Source of the DNA: an uncultured Rikenellaceae bacterium
GTDB lineage: Bacteria > Bacteroidota > Bacteroidia > Bacteroidales > Rikenellaceae
Direction: 5' to 3'
Length of the DNA stretch: 15,941 bases
Assembly: GCA_949284665.1 (NCBI GenBank)
Contig: CASDWR010000125.1
Coordinates: forward strand, 1 to 15,941
Positions 1-7,909 of this stretch are shown piece by piece. The stretch's first letter is position 1; each line of letters opens with the position of its first letter. Both the position numbers and the translations under genes were made by a program. A model generated the notes under the pieces. The model did no database searches. It was not told where the DNA came from and saw nothing but the letters and a program-made list of their open reading frames with translations.

Positions 1-2727
1 ATCATGATCAATTCCCCTGAAGATATCGTTTTCACTCCGGGCGACACTCAAATTTCCGACCCCGACGATCATATTTCGAATATTTTCATTTCGGAATACT
101 ACGCACAGGGAAACAGTTATTACATCGAACTTTTCAATTCAGGAACCGAGACGGTTACTCTGTCCGACTATGAATTGGCCACGGATAACGAATCCGATGG
201 CAATTTCAATCGTTCCATCACATTGGATGCCCAGCCTCTGGCTCCGGGAGGCATCGTTCTCTACCGCAACGAAGCCGCCAGCGACATCGAATGGACAGAC
301 ACCGAGGAAGACCTGTGGGATGGTTTACAGACCAACTATTCATCCATACGCCTCGATCCGCTTGCGCTCGATGGCAACTCGCAAGTTATTTTACGGAAGA
401 GTGGCGAAATTGTCGACATCTTGGCAACAACCAACAAATACGACTGGGCCAAAAACAAAACGCTCATCCGTCGTACCAACATCGACGGCCACTCCAAAGC
501 GAGCGATTTCACACGTGCCGATGCCGGTTGGGCGACCAAAGTAGCCGGATATACCTATAATCTGGGAACGCACCGTTATTATGACAGCGATCCCGACCTC
601 GATATTCCTGAACCATTGGTTCCCAAGACGATTCTTGAAATACGCAGCATGGAGAAGGGCTTTATCTCCGAAAATCTCGTCATTACGGGACGTGTCACAT
701 CCGATCGTCAGGGAGGTAATGTAGCTTCTAACAGGCTTTTCATGCAAGACGAATCGAATCGGGGTATCTGCATCGCTTTCCGTGAAGGACAGAACCATAC
801 ATACGATCCGGGGGAAGAGATCCAGGTACAACTCTATGGTACGACCCTGGCTGACGAACAAGGCTTGATCGTGGTTACGGATGCAGCAGCATCGCGATCA
901 AAACGTACTGGATCGCCCGTGATGATGCCAGAGGCAATCGAAGCATCCGTTGCACAGATTGGCAATCTTCAATCGATGTACATATATATCAAGGACGTAC
1001 AGTGTAATGCAGCAGAGGCTGGCAACATATATGGTAAGGGATATGTGGCAGCCGAAGACTTGTTTGACAACAAGTTCTTCCTCTCCACCCGTGCGGAAGC
1101 CTCGTTTGCAAACGATCCCGTCTCAAACAAGAGCGGTCTGATCAAAGGTATCGCATCGATCGATGGTGAACAACTGTTGCTGATGCCCCGAAATGCAGAC
1201 GACCTCGTCCAGTTGACCGAACCGCAATTCAAACCCATCTCGGCTACTCCGATCACCGTCACCGAGCTGAAAGCTCTGTCTGCCGGTCAAATCACTGACA
1301 ACGTACGTGTAACGGCAACCGTAGTATCGGATTTCACCGGCGGTAACTATCCGTCCGAAACCCGGATCTTTGTTCAGGACGCCAACGACGGTTTCCTGTT
1401 GCAACTGCCTTCGAACAACACCTACTCGTTCGGACAGAGCCTGATCGTGGTATTGCAGAATGGCTCCATTTCCGTATCGGACGGCAACTTTACCGTTACC
1501 CCGTCCGGGGCATCGGATGTCGTCCCGGTAGGAGCACCCGATCCGGCATGGGAAGCAGCCCAAATAACGGCAGCCAACCAGATCGAAACCGGCCTCTTCA
1601 AACTGGTTACCATATCCGGAATCGAGGTGAACGAAGCAGATCGAATCAAGAAATTCGATGGTCCGATCACATTCAACATGAAGGGCCTCAACGTTCCGAT
1701 TCAGGTAGTAACGAATCCTACGGCTGAATGGTTGGGCAGCTACATTCCGACTGCAAGCGGTCAACTGACCGGTTTGCTGTGTCGCAATGCCGACGGATAC
1801 CAGCTTTGGCCGCGTCACACCTCCGACCTGGCCGGATTGCCTTCGGATGGTAAACGCAACAATGGTGAACGGGTTACCTATTTTGTACCGAGCGAAGCTC
1901 CGGAAGCTGACCTGTTCATCTCCGAAGCCGTTATCGGTCAGCTCAGTGCTACCGGTACTCCTGTGGCCTCGGTAGCCCGAAACAACTGTAACTCGAAATT
2001 CGTCGAACTGTTCAACCCGACCGCCAATGATCTGGTGTTGAACAATTATCGTGTTGCTTGTATCAAATACAATAACGCCTTGTCACGCGGGTCGATCTAT
2101 TACTGGCAATTCCCCGAAGGATTGACACTCAAACCAGGTCGCACGATCGTATTCAAATACATCTCCACGGCATTGGGTACGTCAAACGGCACGGCGATGA
2201 CCAACACAATATGGCCGACCGGATTTACCGAAGACCAAAGCCAGAAAGAGGGGGTTGTCGTTTACGAAAATGCCGTACCCGGCGTAATTCTCATTGGCGA
2301 TGCACGAGATTACAGCAAATCGATTGCAAATGCGACCCAATCGTTCCCATGCATAGACGGAAATGATATTCTGGTTATCCAGAAAACTTCCGATGGTGGA
2401 GCGACATGGACCGAAATCGACCGTCTGTTCTCACTCAAGACCGGCAACGGGCAAATCGGAGGATCGGTTAGCTATCCATATTTGAATACATATCGGCGCC
2501 AACCGGGCATTCTCGGCATCCCGGGAAATTGCACCGACGTACAGTCCGACGATTACCTGAAGAAGGCCACAGGTGTATCGGGATCTCGCGGCCTAAACGA
2601 CTTCGAAAGCATCCAGTGCGATCCTGAAACCCCTGCAGCCAATGGAGGAGGCGGTTCGAATTGGATCAAACAACCTCACAGCACATTCGACGACCTGGGC
2701 ATACACCAGTTCAGTGTAAAACCCTGA
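1..2727 (+). CDS. Secreted protein with two lamin-tail-like domains and two DUF5689 domains (5' partial)
   Basis: The frame is open to the left edge and lacks a signal peptide, so the true start probably lies upstream; residues are counted from the Met at nt 4. A lamin-tail-like beta domain (about 27-180) opens with ISEYYAQGNSYYIELFNSG. A first DUF5689 domain (about 209-400) has VTGRVTSD-type and MQDE segments and ends in LMPRNADDL. A second copy (about 417-612) has FVQDANDGF and ends in LWPRHTSDL. A second lamin-tail-like domain (about 636-860) contains ISEAV and KFVELFNP. No recognisable T9SS sorting domain or membrane anchor is seen at the C-terminus, which ends GIHQFSVKP. Members of these families in Bacteroidota are cell-surface or secreted proteins, often near TonB-dependent receptors or secreted phosphatases/nucleases, but substrate and activity are not established. 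No catalytic motif is visible; a surface binding role is inference. Family assignment is by eye. Confidence 0.8.
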   Translation: MMINSPEDIVFTPGDTQISDPDDHISNIFISEYYAQGNSYYIELFNSGTETVTLSDYELATDNESDGNFNRSITLDAQPLAPGGIVLYRNEAASDIEWTDTEEDLWDGLQTNYSSIRLDPLALDGNSQVILRKSGEIVDILATTNKYDWAKNKTLIRRTNIDGHSKASDFTRADAGWATKVAGYTYNLGTHRYYDSDPDLDIPEPLVPKTILEIRSMEKGFISENLVITGRVTSDRQGGNVASNRLFMQDESNRGICIAFREGQNHTYDPGEEIQVQLYGTTLADEQGLIVVTDAAASRSKRTGSPVMMPEAIEASVAQIGNLQSMYIYIKDVQCNAAEAGNIYGKGYVAAEDLFDNKFFLSTRAEASFANDPVSNKSGLIKGIASIDGEQLLLMPRNADDLVQLTEPQFKPISATPITVTELKALSAGQITDNVRVTATVVSDFTGGNYPSETRIFVQDANDGFLLQLPSNNTYSFGQSLIVVLQNGSISVSDGNFTVTPSGASDVVPVGAPDPAWEAAQITAANQIETGLFKLVTISGIEVNEADRIKKFDGPITFNMKGLNVPIQVVTNPTAEWLGSYIPTASGQLTGLLCRNADGYQLWPRHTSDLAGLPSDGKRNNGERVTYFVPSEAPEADLFISEAVIGQLSATGTPVASVARNNCNSKFVELFNPTANDLVLNNYRVACIKYNNALSRGSIYYWQFPEGLTLKPGRTIVFKYISTALGTSNGTAMTNTIWPTGFTEDQSQKEGVVVYENAVPGVILIGDARDYSKSIANATQSFPCIDGNDILVIQKTSDGGATWTEIDRLFSLKTGNGQIGGSVSYPYLNTYRRQPGILGIPGNCTDVQSDDYLKKATGVSGSRGLNDFESIQCDPETPAANGGGGSNWIKQPHSTFDDLGIHQFSVKP

Positions 2728-2743
2728 GCCTCGATAACAGGAT

Positions 2744-2771
2744 TTCCCTCCGCCTCCCGGGGCGGAGGGAA
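2744..2771 (+). terminator. Hairpin terminator after the lamin-tail/DUF5689 gene
   Basis: An 11-bp perfect stem (2744-2754 TTCCCTCCGCC paired with 2761-2771) closes a 6-nt loop. It is GC-rich and is followed by TTTCCTCTT. It sits 16 nt after the TGA stop, the position and shape of an intrinsic terminator, though the T-tract is interrupted. Confidence 0.75.
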
Positions 2772-2836
2772 TTTCCTCTTACGTACAACTGTTTGGGAGC
2801 ATACGATTCGCGACATGTCGAACTCGAACGCTCCGA

Positions 2837-2856
2837 GGGGGAATATGACTTCTCCC
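2837..2856 (+). other. Small hairpin upstream of the GH92 gene
   Basis: GGGGGAA (2837-2843) can pair with TTCTCCC (2850-2856), with one G-U pair and a 6-nt loop, 39 nt before the GH92 start. A 10-bp palindrome CGACATGTCG lies just upstream at 2811-2820. No clear TAnnTTTG box was found in 2772-2895, so the promoter of the GH92 gene is not located. Either element could be regulatory, or chance. Confidence 0.25.
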
Positions 2857-2895
2857 GAAAACATCTCTTGACACTTTCTCAAACAAGACAAATTG

Positions 2896-5169
2896 ATGAT
2901 TGGAAAACACATACTCATTTTATGTTGCTCATTAGCGTTTTTTTCCTGCAATCGAGCTGCGATGACGGATCCTGCGCGTTACGTCGATCCATTTATCGGT
3001 ACAGGCGGCCACGGGCACACATTCCCCGGAGCGACGGTCCCACACGGAATGGTACAACTGAGTCCCGACACACGCCAACTGGGATGGGATGCCTGTTCGG
3101 GTTACCACTACTCCGACAGCACCATCATCGGTTTCAGTCACACTCACCTCAGCGGCACAGGAATCGGCGATTACGGAGATATCCTGATGATGCCGACCGT
3201 TGGGACGTATGCCATCGACCAGGGGCCGGAAAACGAACCGGAAAAGGGTTATCGTTCCCGTTTCTCGCATGAACGCGAAAGCGCTACGCCCGGATACTAT
3301 TCGGTGGTGCTGGATGATTACGGCATAACTGCTGAATTGACCGCCACAGCCCGTACGGGTATGCATCGCTATACATTCCCGCCATCGGACAATGCTGCGG
3401 TCGTGGTCGACCTCGATCACACACTTCACGGACACCGGAACACGTTGCTCTCACTGCATATCGTCAGCGATACGGAAATCGAAGGGGTAAAAGTAACGGA
3501 AGGCTGGGCAAAGAACCACACAGTCTGCTTTTATGCCCGCTTTTCTAAACCTTTCGTAGCGGAAACATTTGTGGACGGGGCGGTCTCGCAGGATCAAAAT
3601 GTCACCGGAGGATCAGTAAAGACACGGCTGAAATTCGACATGGAAAACGGAGGTCAACTGCTGGCCAAAGTAGGCATATCGGCTGTAGACACGGAGGGAG
3701 CGAAACGCAACATGGAGGCTGAAATCCCCGACTGGGATTTCAACAAGGTAAAAGACGACGCGCGCAAAGCCTGGAACGACAAACTCTCGGCCATTGCAGT
3801 CGAAACGGATGACACCGTCTCACGGCGTATTTTCTACACCGCACTCTACCATGCACATATCAGTCCGACCCTTTTCATCGATGTCGACAATCGTTACCGC
3901 GGTCAGGACCTCCGCATACATACCGCTCCGGACGGGAAGTATTATACCGTCTTTTCATTGTGGGACACCTTCCGGGCATTGCATCCGCTGTTGACGATCA
4001 TTGATCCCGCACTGAATGCCGACCTCGCCGCGACGTTAGTAACCAAATACCGTGAAGGCGGCGAACTGCCGATGTGGGATCTGGCTTCGAACTACACGGG
4101 AACCATGATCGGATACCATGCCGTATCGGTCATCACGGAGGCATACATGAAAGGGCTGTACACATTTGATCCCGAGGAGGCTTTTGCCGCTTGTATCGCA
4201 GCCTCGCAATATCGTATCCACGATGCGGGTTACTCGGACAACGGACTGAATACGGGAAAACTGAAACCCATCGGTCTGAAATACAAGAACGAGTTGGGTT
4301 TCATCCCCTCCGACAAAGACAACGAGTCGGTGGCCAAAGGACTCGAATACGCCTACAACGACTGGTGCATCGCCCAATTTGCCAAAGCGCTGGGTAAGGA
4401 AAACGAATACGAAACCTATGCGGCAAAAGCGCTCAACTATCGCAACTATTTCGATCCGGAAACGGGCTTCATGCGTGGCAAACGGAGTGACGGCACTTGG
4501 AACGAACCATTCGATCCGGCAGCTTCCAACCATCGCAAAGACGACTATTGCGAAGGCAATGCATGGCAATGGTCATGGTATGTTCCGCACGATATTGCGG
4601 GGCTGGTCGAACTGCACGGCGGGCGCAGGCAGTTCAACGCCAAACTCGACTCGCTCTTCACGGTCTCTTCGGAACAGGTGGGAGAGAATGTATCGAGCGA
4701 TATCTCCGGATTGATCGGACAATATGCCCATGGTAACGAGCCCAGTCACCATATTGTTCACATGTATAACTATACGGGCGAGAGTTGGAAGACTCAGGCA
4801 TTAGTCGATTCGATTCTCCATACGCTTTACTTCGATGCGCCTAACGGTCTATCCGGCAATGAAGATTGCGGGCAAATGTCGGCATGGTATCTGCTCAATT
4901 CAATGGGATTGTATTCCGTTGCACCGACAAGCGGCATATACACATTCGGTCGGCCGATCTTCGACAAGGCAACCATCCGGCTTACTGATGGCAAACGATT
5001 AGTAATCACCACTATAAACAATTCGAGGGCCAACAAGTACATCCAGTCGATCCGGATCAACGGCAAAACCGTCACCACTCCAATGATCGATTACGCTACC
5101 CTGATGGAAGGGGGCGAAATCGTCATCGAAATGGGGCCGGAGCCTAACAAAACATTCGGTGTCTCTTGA
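2896..5169 (+). CDS. GH92 family alpha-mannosidase-type lipoprotein
   Basis: The 757-residue protein has full-length GH92 architecture. These are Ca2+-dependent exo-alpha-mannosidases, mostly alpha-1,2 and alpha-1,3, that trim high-mannose N-glycans and yeast mannan. The start is ATG at 2896; an in-frame TTG just before it is not needed. Residues 1-18 form a lipoprotein signal ending in FFSC with Cys18 as the likely lipidated residue, so the enzyme is membrane anchored. The N-terminal beta-sandwich shows YVDPFIGTGGHGHTFPG and VPHGMVQLSPDT. The (alpha/alpha)6 domain shows EGNAWQWSW with Glu553 (the family's general-acid region), HGNEPSHH at 612-619, and GNEDCGQMSAWY around Asp657, the conserved base/calcium region. 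All the hallmark blocks look intact. The exact linkage cannot be read from sequence. It sits between two terminators with no SusC/SusD pair visible, so it may be a stand-alone enzyme or the end of a longer locus. Confidence 0.95.
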   Translation: MIGKHILILCCSLAFFSCNRAAMTDPARYVDPFIGTGGHGHTFPGATVPHGMVQLSPDTRQLGWDACSGYHYSDSTIIGFSHTHLSGTGIGDYGDILMMPTVGTYAIDQGPENEPEKGYRSRFSHERESATPGYYSVVLDDYGITAELTATARTGMHRYTFPPSDNAAVVVDLDHTLHGHRNTLLSLHIVSDTEIEGVKVTEGWAKNHTVCFYARFSKPFVAETFVDGAVSQDQNVTGGSVKTRLKFDMENGGQLLAKVGISAVDTEGAKRNMEAEIPDWDFNKVKDDARKAWNDKLSAIAVETDDTVSRRIFYTALYHAHISPTLFIDVDNRYRGQDLRIHTAPDGKYYTVFSLWDTFRALHPLLTIIDPALNADLAATLVTKYREGGELPMWDLASNYTGTMIGYHAVSVITEAYMKGLYTFDPEEAFAACIAASQYRIHDAGYSDNGLNTGKLKPIGLKYKNELGFIPSDKDNESVAKGLEYAYNDWCIAQFAKALGKENEYETYAAKALNYRNYFDPETGFMRGKRSDGTWNEPFDPAASNHRKDDYCEGNAWQWSWYVPHDIAGLVELHGGRRQFNAKLDSLFTVSSEQVGENVSSDISGLIGQYAHGNEPSHHIVHMYNYTGESWKTQALVDSILHTLYFDAPNGLSGNEDCGQMSAWYLLNSMGLYSVAPTSGIYTFGRPIFDKATIRLTDGKRLVITTINNSRANKYIQSIRINGKTVTTPMIDYATLMEGGEIVIEMGPEPNKTFGVS

Positions 5170-5197
5170 ACGCCGAATTTCTCATCAGGTTAGTCGA

Positions 5198-5233
5198 TAC
5201 ACCCGGAATGGGATTTTCTCCATTCCGGGTGTA
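5198..5233 (+). terminator. Strong hairpin terminator after the GH92 gene
   Basis: A perfect 13-bp stem, TACACCCGGAATG (5198-5210) with CATTCCGGGTGTA (5221-5233), extends by a G-C and a G-T pair into a T-rich loop. It is followed by CTGTTTTC. It begins 29 nt after the GH92 stop and separates the gene from recQ. Confidence 0.8.
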
Positions 5234-5376
5234 CTGTTTTCACAGCATATGCTATCCCTGAACCTGTATTAAAAAAACACATCCACCCTTTTTCATCTCA
5301 TCATGGCCTCTGACCCTCACAAAAAAACCATGCGAAGATTTTAACGCATCGTACATAACCGTGACGTGATTTACGT

Positions 5377-5384
5377 TATCTTTG
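5377..5384 (+). promoter_or_regulatory. -7 box (TAnnTTTG) of the recQ promoter, very close to the start codon
   Basis: TATCTTTG exactly matches the Bacteroidota -7 consensus. No good -33 TTTG is found 19-20 nt upstream. Only 10 nt separate the box from the recQ ATG, so a start point about 6-8 nt downstream would give an almost leaderless mRNA. A weak inverted repeat, ATGCG (5330-5334) and CGCAT (5345-5349), lies upstream and might be an operator. Confidence 0.6.
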
Positions 5385-5394
5385 CATATCGAGG

Positions 5395-7311
5395 ATGGAA
5401 AACAACGACGAAAAATATTACGGAATTCTCAAACGATATTGGGGATACGATCAATTCCGGGGGCAACAACTTGAAGTGATCCGTGCCATATGTTCCGGAC
5501 ACGACACCCTGGCATTGATGCCTACCGGGGCAGGCAAATCGCTTACCTACCAAATTCCAGGCCTGCTGCAGGAAGGAGTCTGCATCGTCGTTTCACCCCT
5601 GATCGCACTAATGAAAGATCAGGTCGATGCATTGCGTCGACGGGGAATCTCGGCAACGGCCATCTGGTCAGGCATGACATCCCGACAGATCGATATCGCT
5701 TTGGACAATTGTGTCTTCGGCGATACGAAGTTTCTATATTTGGCTCCCGAACGGGCAGAAGGCGACCTTTTCATGTCTCGTCTTGGCCGTATGAAGGTCA
5801 ATCTGATTGCTGTCGACGAGGCACACTGTATTTCCCAATGGGGATACGATTTCCGTCCCTCATACCTGAAAATCGCCCGCATGCGCGATATTATTCCCGA
5901 TGTACCCGTTCTGGCACTGACCGCTTCCGCCACGGAACTGGTCGCCGAAGATATCCGGATTCAGTTGAGATTCTCGGAAGGAATTACGGTCCGAAGTGAT
6001 TTAGCCAGACCGAACCTCTCTTTCGCCGTCCGACAGACCGACGACAAGAGAGAACAATTGCTCCGGATCCTCCGCAACGTTTCCGGATCTGGCATCGTCT
6101 ATTTACGATCGCGGAAAGGGTGCGAACAACTCACCGCTGATCTGCAAAAAGAGGGAATCTCCGCCCTCTTTTACCACGCGGGACTTCCGGGTGGAGAACG
6201 CTCGCTCCGACAGGAAGAGTGGCAAAGCGGAAAGGTACGCGTTATGGTGGCAACCAACGCATTCGGAATGGGAATCGATAAACCGGATGTCCGGTTCGTA
6301 ATTCACTACACCGTTTGCAGTTCGCTCGAAGAGTACTATCAGGAGGCAGGCCGTGCCGGAAGAGATGGTAAACGATCTTATGCCGTCATGCTGGTTTCAT
6401 CCGACGAACCCGCCAAAGCCAAACAACGACTCAGATCCGAGTTCCCAGATATCTCGACCATCAAAGAGTGTTATGAGCGAATACTCACCTATTTGCAGAT
6501 CGGAGTGGGAGACGGGAAATTCTGTTCTTTCCCATTCGACTTGTATGACTTTTGCGCACGAAACGGGATCTTTTCCGAAACGGTACGCAATGCGTTGAAG
6601 ATTCTCCAAATGAACGGATACCTGATCTACACGGATGAAACGGAAAATCCGGCACGACTGATGTTCCGCGTAAACCGCGACGACCTATACAACATACGAC
6701 TCGAACACAATGGTCTGGACGTCGTCATTCAAGCCATATTGAGACTTTACACCGGAGTATTCAGTGATTTTCGAAACATCGATACGCAAGAGATCGCCCA
6801 AATGGCCCATCTGTCCGACGAGCGGGTCAAGGAGATGCTCAAAAGCCTGTGGAGACTCGGCATCATTCGATACATTCCACGCAACCAAAGCCCCATGGTG
6901 TTCCTGTGTGAGGCAAGAATACCGGTGGAGGACATCTTCATTTCACCCAAAACATACATTCAGCGCAAAGAGGCTGCATCGCGACGAATGGAACACGTCT
7001 TCAGGTATATAGATAATAGGGAGAGATGCAGAAGTGCAATGCTTCAGGAATATTTCGGACAACACGACACAATCGATTGCGGTTGCTGCGACAACTGTTT
7101 GGAACGGAAAAAAAAGGACCGGGAAGAATCGGCGGACGAGTCGCTTCGTCAACACATACTCCGCATTTTACACGAAAATCCCCGATCGATCAAGGAACTT
7201 TCGACACTTTTCACCCTTAACCCGCAACGGATCGTCACTGTCGTAGATTCGCTGCTTGAAGAGGGGAAAATTGTGTGTGATACGAGCGGAATTCTCACGA
7301 TAAATCGATAA
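5395..7311 (+). CDS. recQ: RecQ family ATP-dependent DNA helicase without HRDC domain
   Basis: This 638-residue superfamily 2 helicase unwinds DNA 3' to 5' in recombination and replication repair. Seen: the aromatic/FRGQ Q-motif region near residue 20, Walker A MPTGAGKS (42-49), DEAH (141-144) followed by CISQWGYDFRPSY, and motif VI QEAGRAGRDG (316-325). The zinc site has Cys545, Cys562, Cys565 and Cys568, spaced C-x16-C-x2-C-x2-C exactly as in E. coli RecQ, but located about 165 residues later because of an enlarged region before it. After the zinc site come only about 70 residues with a winged-helix-like segment ending near SLLEEGKIV; no HRDC domain is recognisable. Start: the first ATG fits the RecQ N-terminus, and GAGG directly abuts it, too close to act as a normal ribosome-binding site. 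It is the first gene of a set with the exonuclease (13-nt gap) and rRNA methyltransferase. It may be a second RecQ paralogue in the genome. Confidence 0.95.
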   Translation: MENNDEKYYGILKRYWGYDQFRGQQLEVIRAICSGHDTLALMPTGAGKSLTYQIPGLLQEGVCIVVSPLIALMKDQVDALRRRGISATAIWSGMTSRQIDIALDNCVFGDTKFLYLAPERAEGDLFMSRLGRMKVNLIAVDEAHCISQWGYDFRPSYLKIARMRDIIPDVPVLALTASATELVAEDIRIQLRFSEGITVRSDLARPNLSFAVRQTDDKREQLLRILRNVSGSGIVYLRSRKGCEQLTADLQKEGISALFYHAGLPGGERSLRQEEWQSGKVRVMVATNAFGMGIDKPDVRFVIHYTVCSSLEEYYQEAGRAGRDGKRSYAVMLVSSDEPAKAKQRLRSEFPDISTIKECYERILTYLQIGVGDGKFCSFPFDLYDFCARNGIFSETVRNALKILQMNGYLIYTDETENPARLMFRVNRDDLYNIRLEHNGLDVVIQAILRLYTGVFSDFRNIDTQEIAQMAHLSDERVKEMLKSLWRLGIIRYIPRNQSPMVFLCEARIPVEDIFISPKTYIQRKEAASRRMEHVFRYIDNRERCRSAMLQEYFGQHDTIDCGCCDNCLERKKKDREESADESLRQHILRILHENPRSIKELSTLFTLNPQRIVTVVDSLLEEGKIVCDTSGILTINR

Positions 7312-7316
7312 CTTTG
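7309..7316 (+). promoter_or_regulatory. -7 box (TAnnTTTG) before the exonuclease, overlapping the recQ stop codon
   Basis: TAACTTTG matches the -7 consensus, and its first three bases are the recQ stop codon TAA. It ends 8 nt before the exonuclease ATG. No -33 TTTG is seen at the expected distance. If active it would produce a nearly leaderless exonuclease/methyltransferase transcript independent of recQ. It could also be chance. Confidence 0.4.
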
Positions 7317-7324
7317 TCGCATCT

Positions 7325-7909
7325 ATGTACACATATCCGGAACACATATCGAACGAAGATCTCTCCCTGCTTCCCATAGGATCCTTTCCCGGAGTGATAG
7401 AGATCATAGAAGACGAACATAATCTGAGTCAGGCCTGCAACTATCTCCTGAGTCAGCCGGCAATCGGATTCGACACGGAAACCCGACCTTCGTTCCGTCC
7501 AGGTATTGCCAACAAGACAGCTCTTTTGCAACTTTCCACTCATGAACGTTGTTTTCTCTTCCGGCTCTGCCGTATGAGACTCGACAAAGCAATCATCAAA
7601 ATCCTCGAGAACAAAAAGATCCTGAAGATCGGCGCTGCCATCGACGGCGATCTGCATGGTCTTCAACAATTACGGCGGTTTCGTCCGGATGGTTTCGTCG
7701 ACCTGCAACACATGGTCGAGAAATACGGCATAGCCGAAAAAAGCGTCCGAAAAATGTCGGCCATCGTATTGGGAATGTCCATTTCCAAAGCTCAACGCCT
7801 GAGCAACTGGGAAGCTGCCAGATTTACACCTTCGCAAATCCGTTATGCGGCCACGGATGCGTGGGTCTGCCTGGAAATATACAACAAACTCAAATCCGAA
7901 AACCAATGA
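7325..7909 (+). CDS. DEDDy 3'-5' exonuclease, WRN-exonuclease-like
   Basis: The 194-residue protein is a single DnaQ-fold 3'-5' exonuclease domain. The four acidic residues are present: Asp50 and Glu52 in FDTET (ExoI), Asp109 in AAIDGDLHGLQ (ExoII) and Asp178 in YAATDAW (ExoIII), with Tyr174 marking the DEDDy subclass. The stretch from LSNWEA through YAATDAW and EIYNKL closely resembles the end of the human WRN exonuclease domain, closer to my eye than to RNase D or the proofreading domain of DNA polymerase I. It starts 13 nt after recQ and its TGA overlaps the ATG of the methyltransferase (ATGA at 7906-7909), so the three are probably co-expressed. DNA or RNA 3' ends are both possible substrates; the RecQ neighbour suggests DNA and the rRNA methyltransferase neighbour suggests RNA. 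Confidence 0.92.
   Translation: MYTYPEHISNEDLSLLPIGSFPGVIEIIEDEHNLSQACNYLLSQPAIGFDTETRPSFRPGIANKTALLQLSTHERCFLFRLCRMRLDKAIIKILENKKILKIGAAIDGDLHGLQQLRRFRPDGFVDLQHMVEKYGIAEKSVRKMSAIVLGMSISKAQRLSNWEAARFTPSQIRYAATDAWVCLEIYNKLKSENQ

Noticed and set aside
1123..1818. 231-residue minus-strand open frame inside the DUF5689 gene
   Set aside because: It is antisense to a well-supported coding region and shows no family features.
2661..3272. 203-residue plus-strand frame across the terminator and GH92 start
   Set aside because: It crosses a terminator and overlaps the GH92 coding region in another frame.
7549..7905. In-frame upstream extension of the rRNA methyltransferase to about 528 residues
   Set aside because: The extension lies inside the exonuclease gene in another frame and encodes low-complexity Arg/Ser/His-rich sequence; the ATG at 7906 starts directly at the PUA-like domain.
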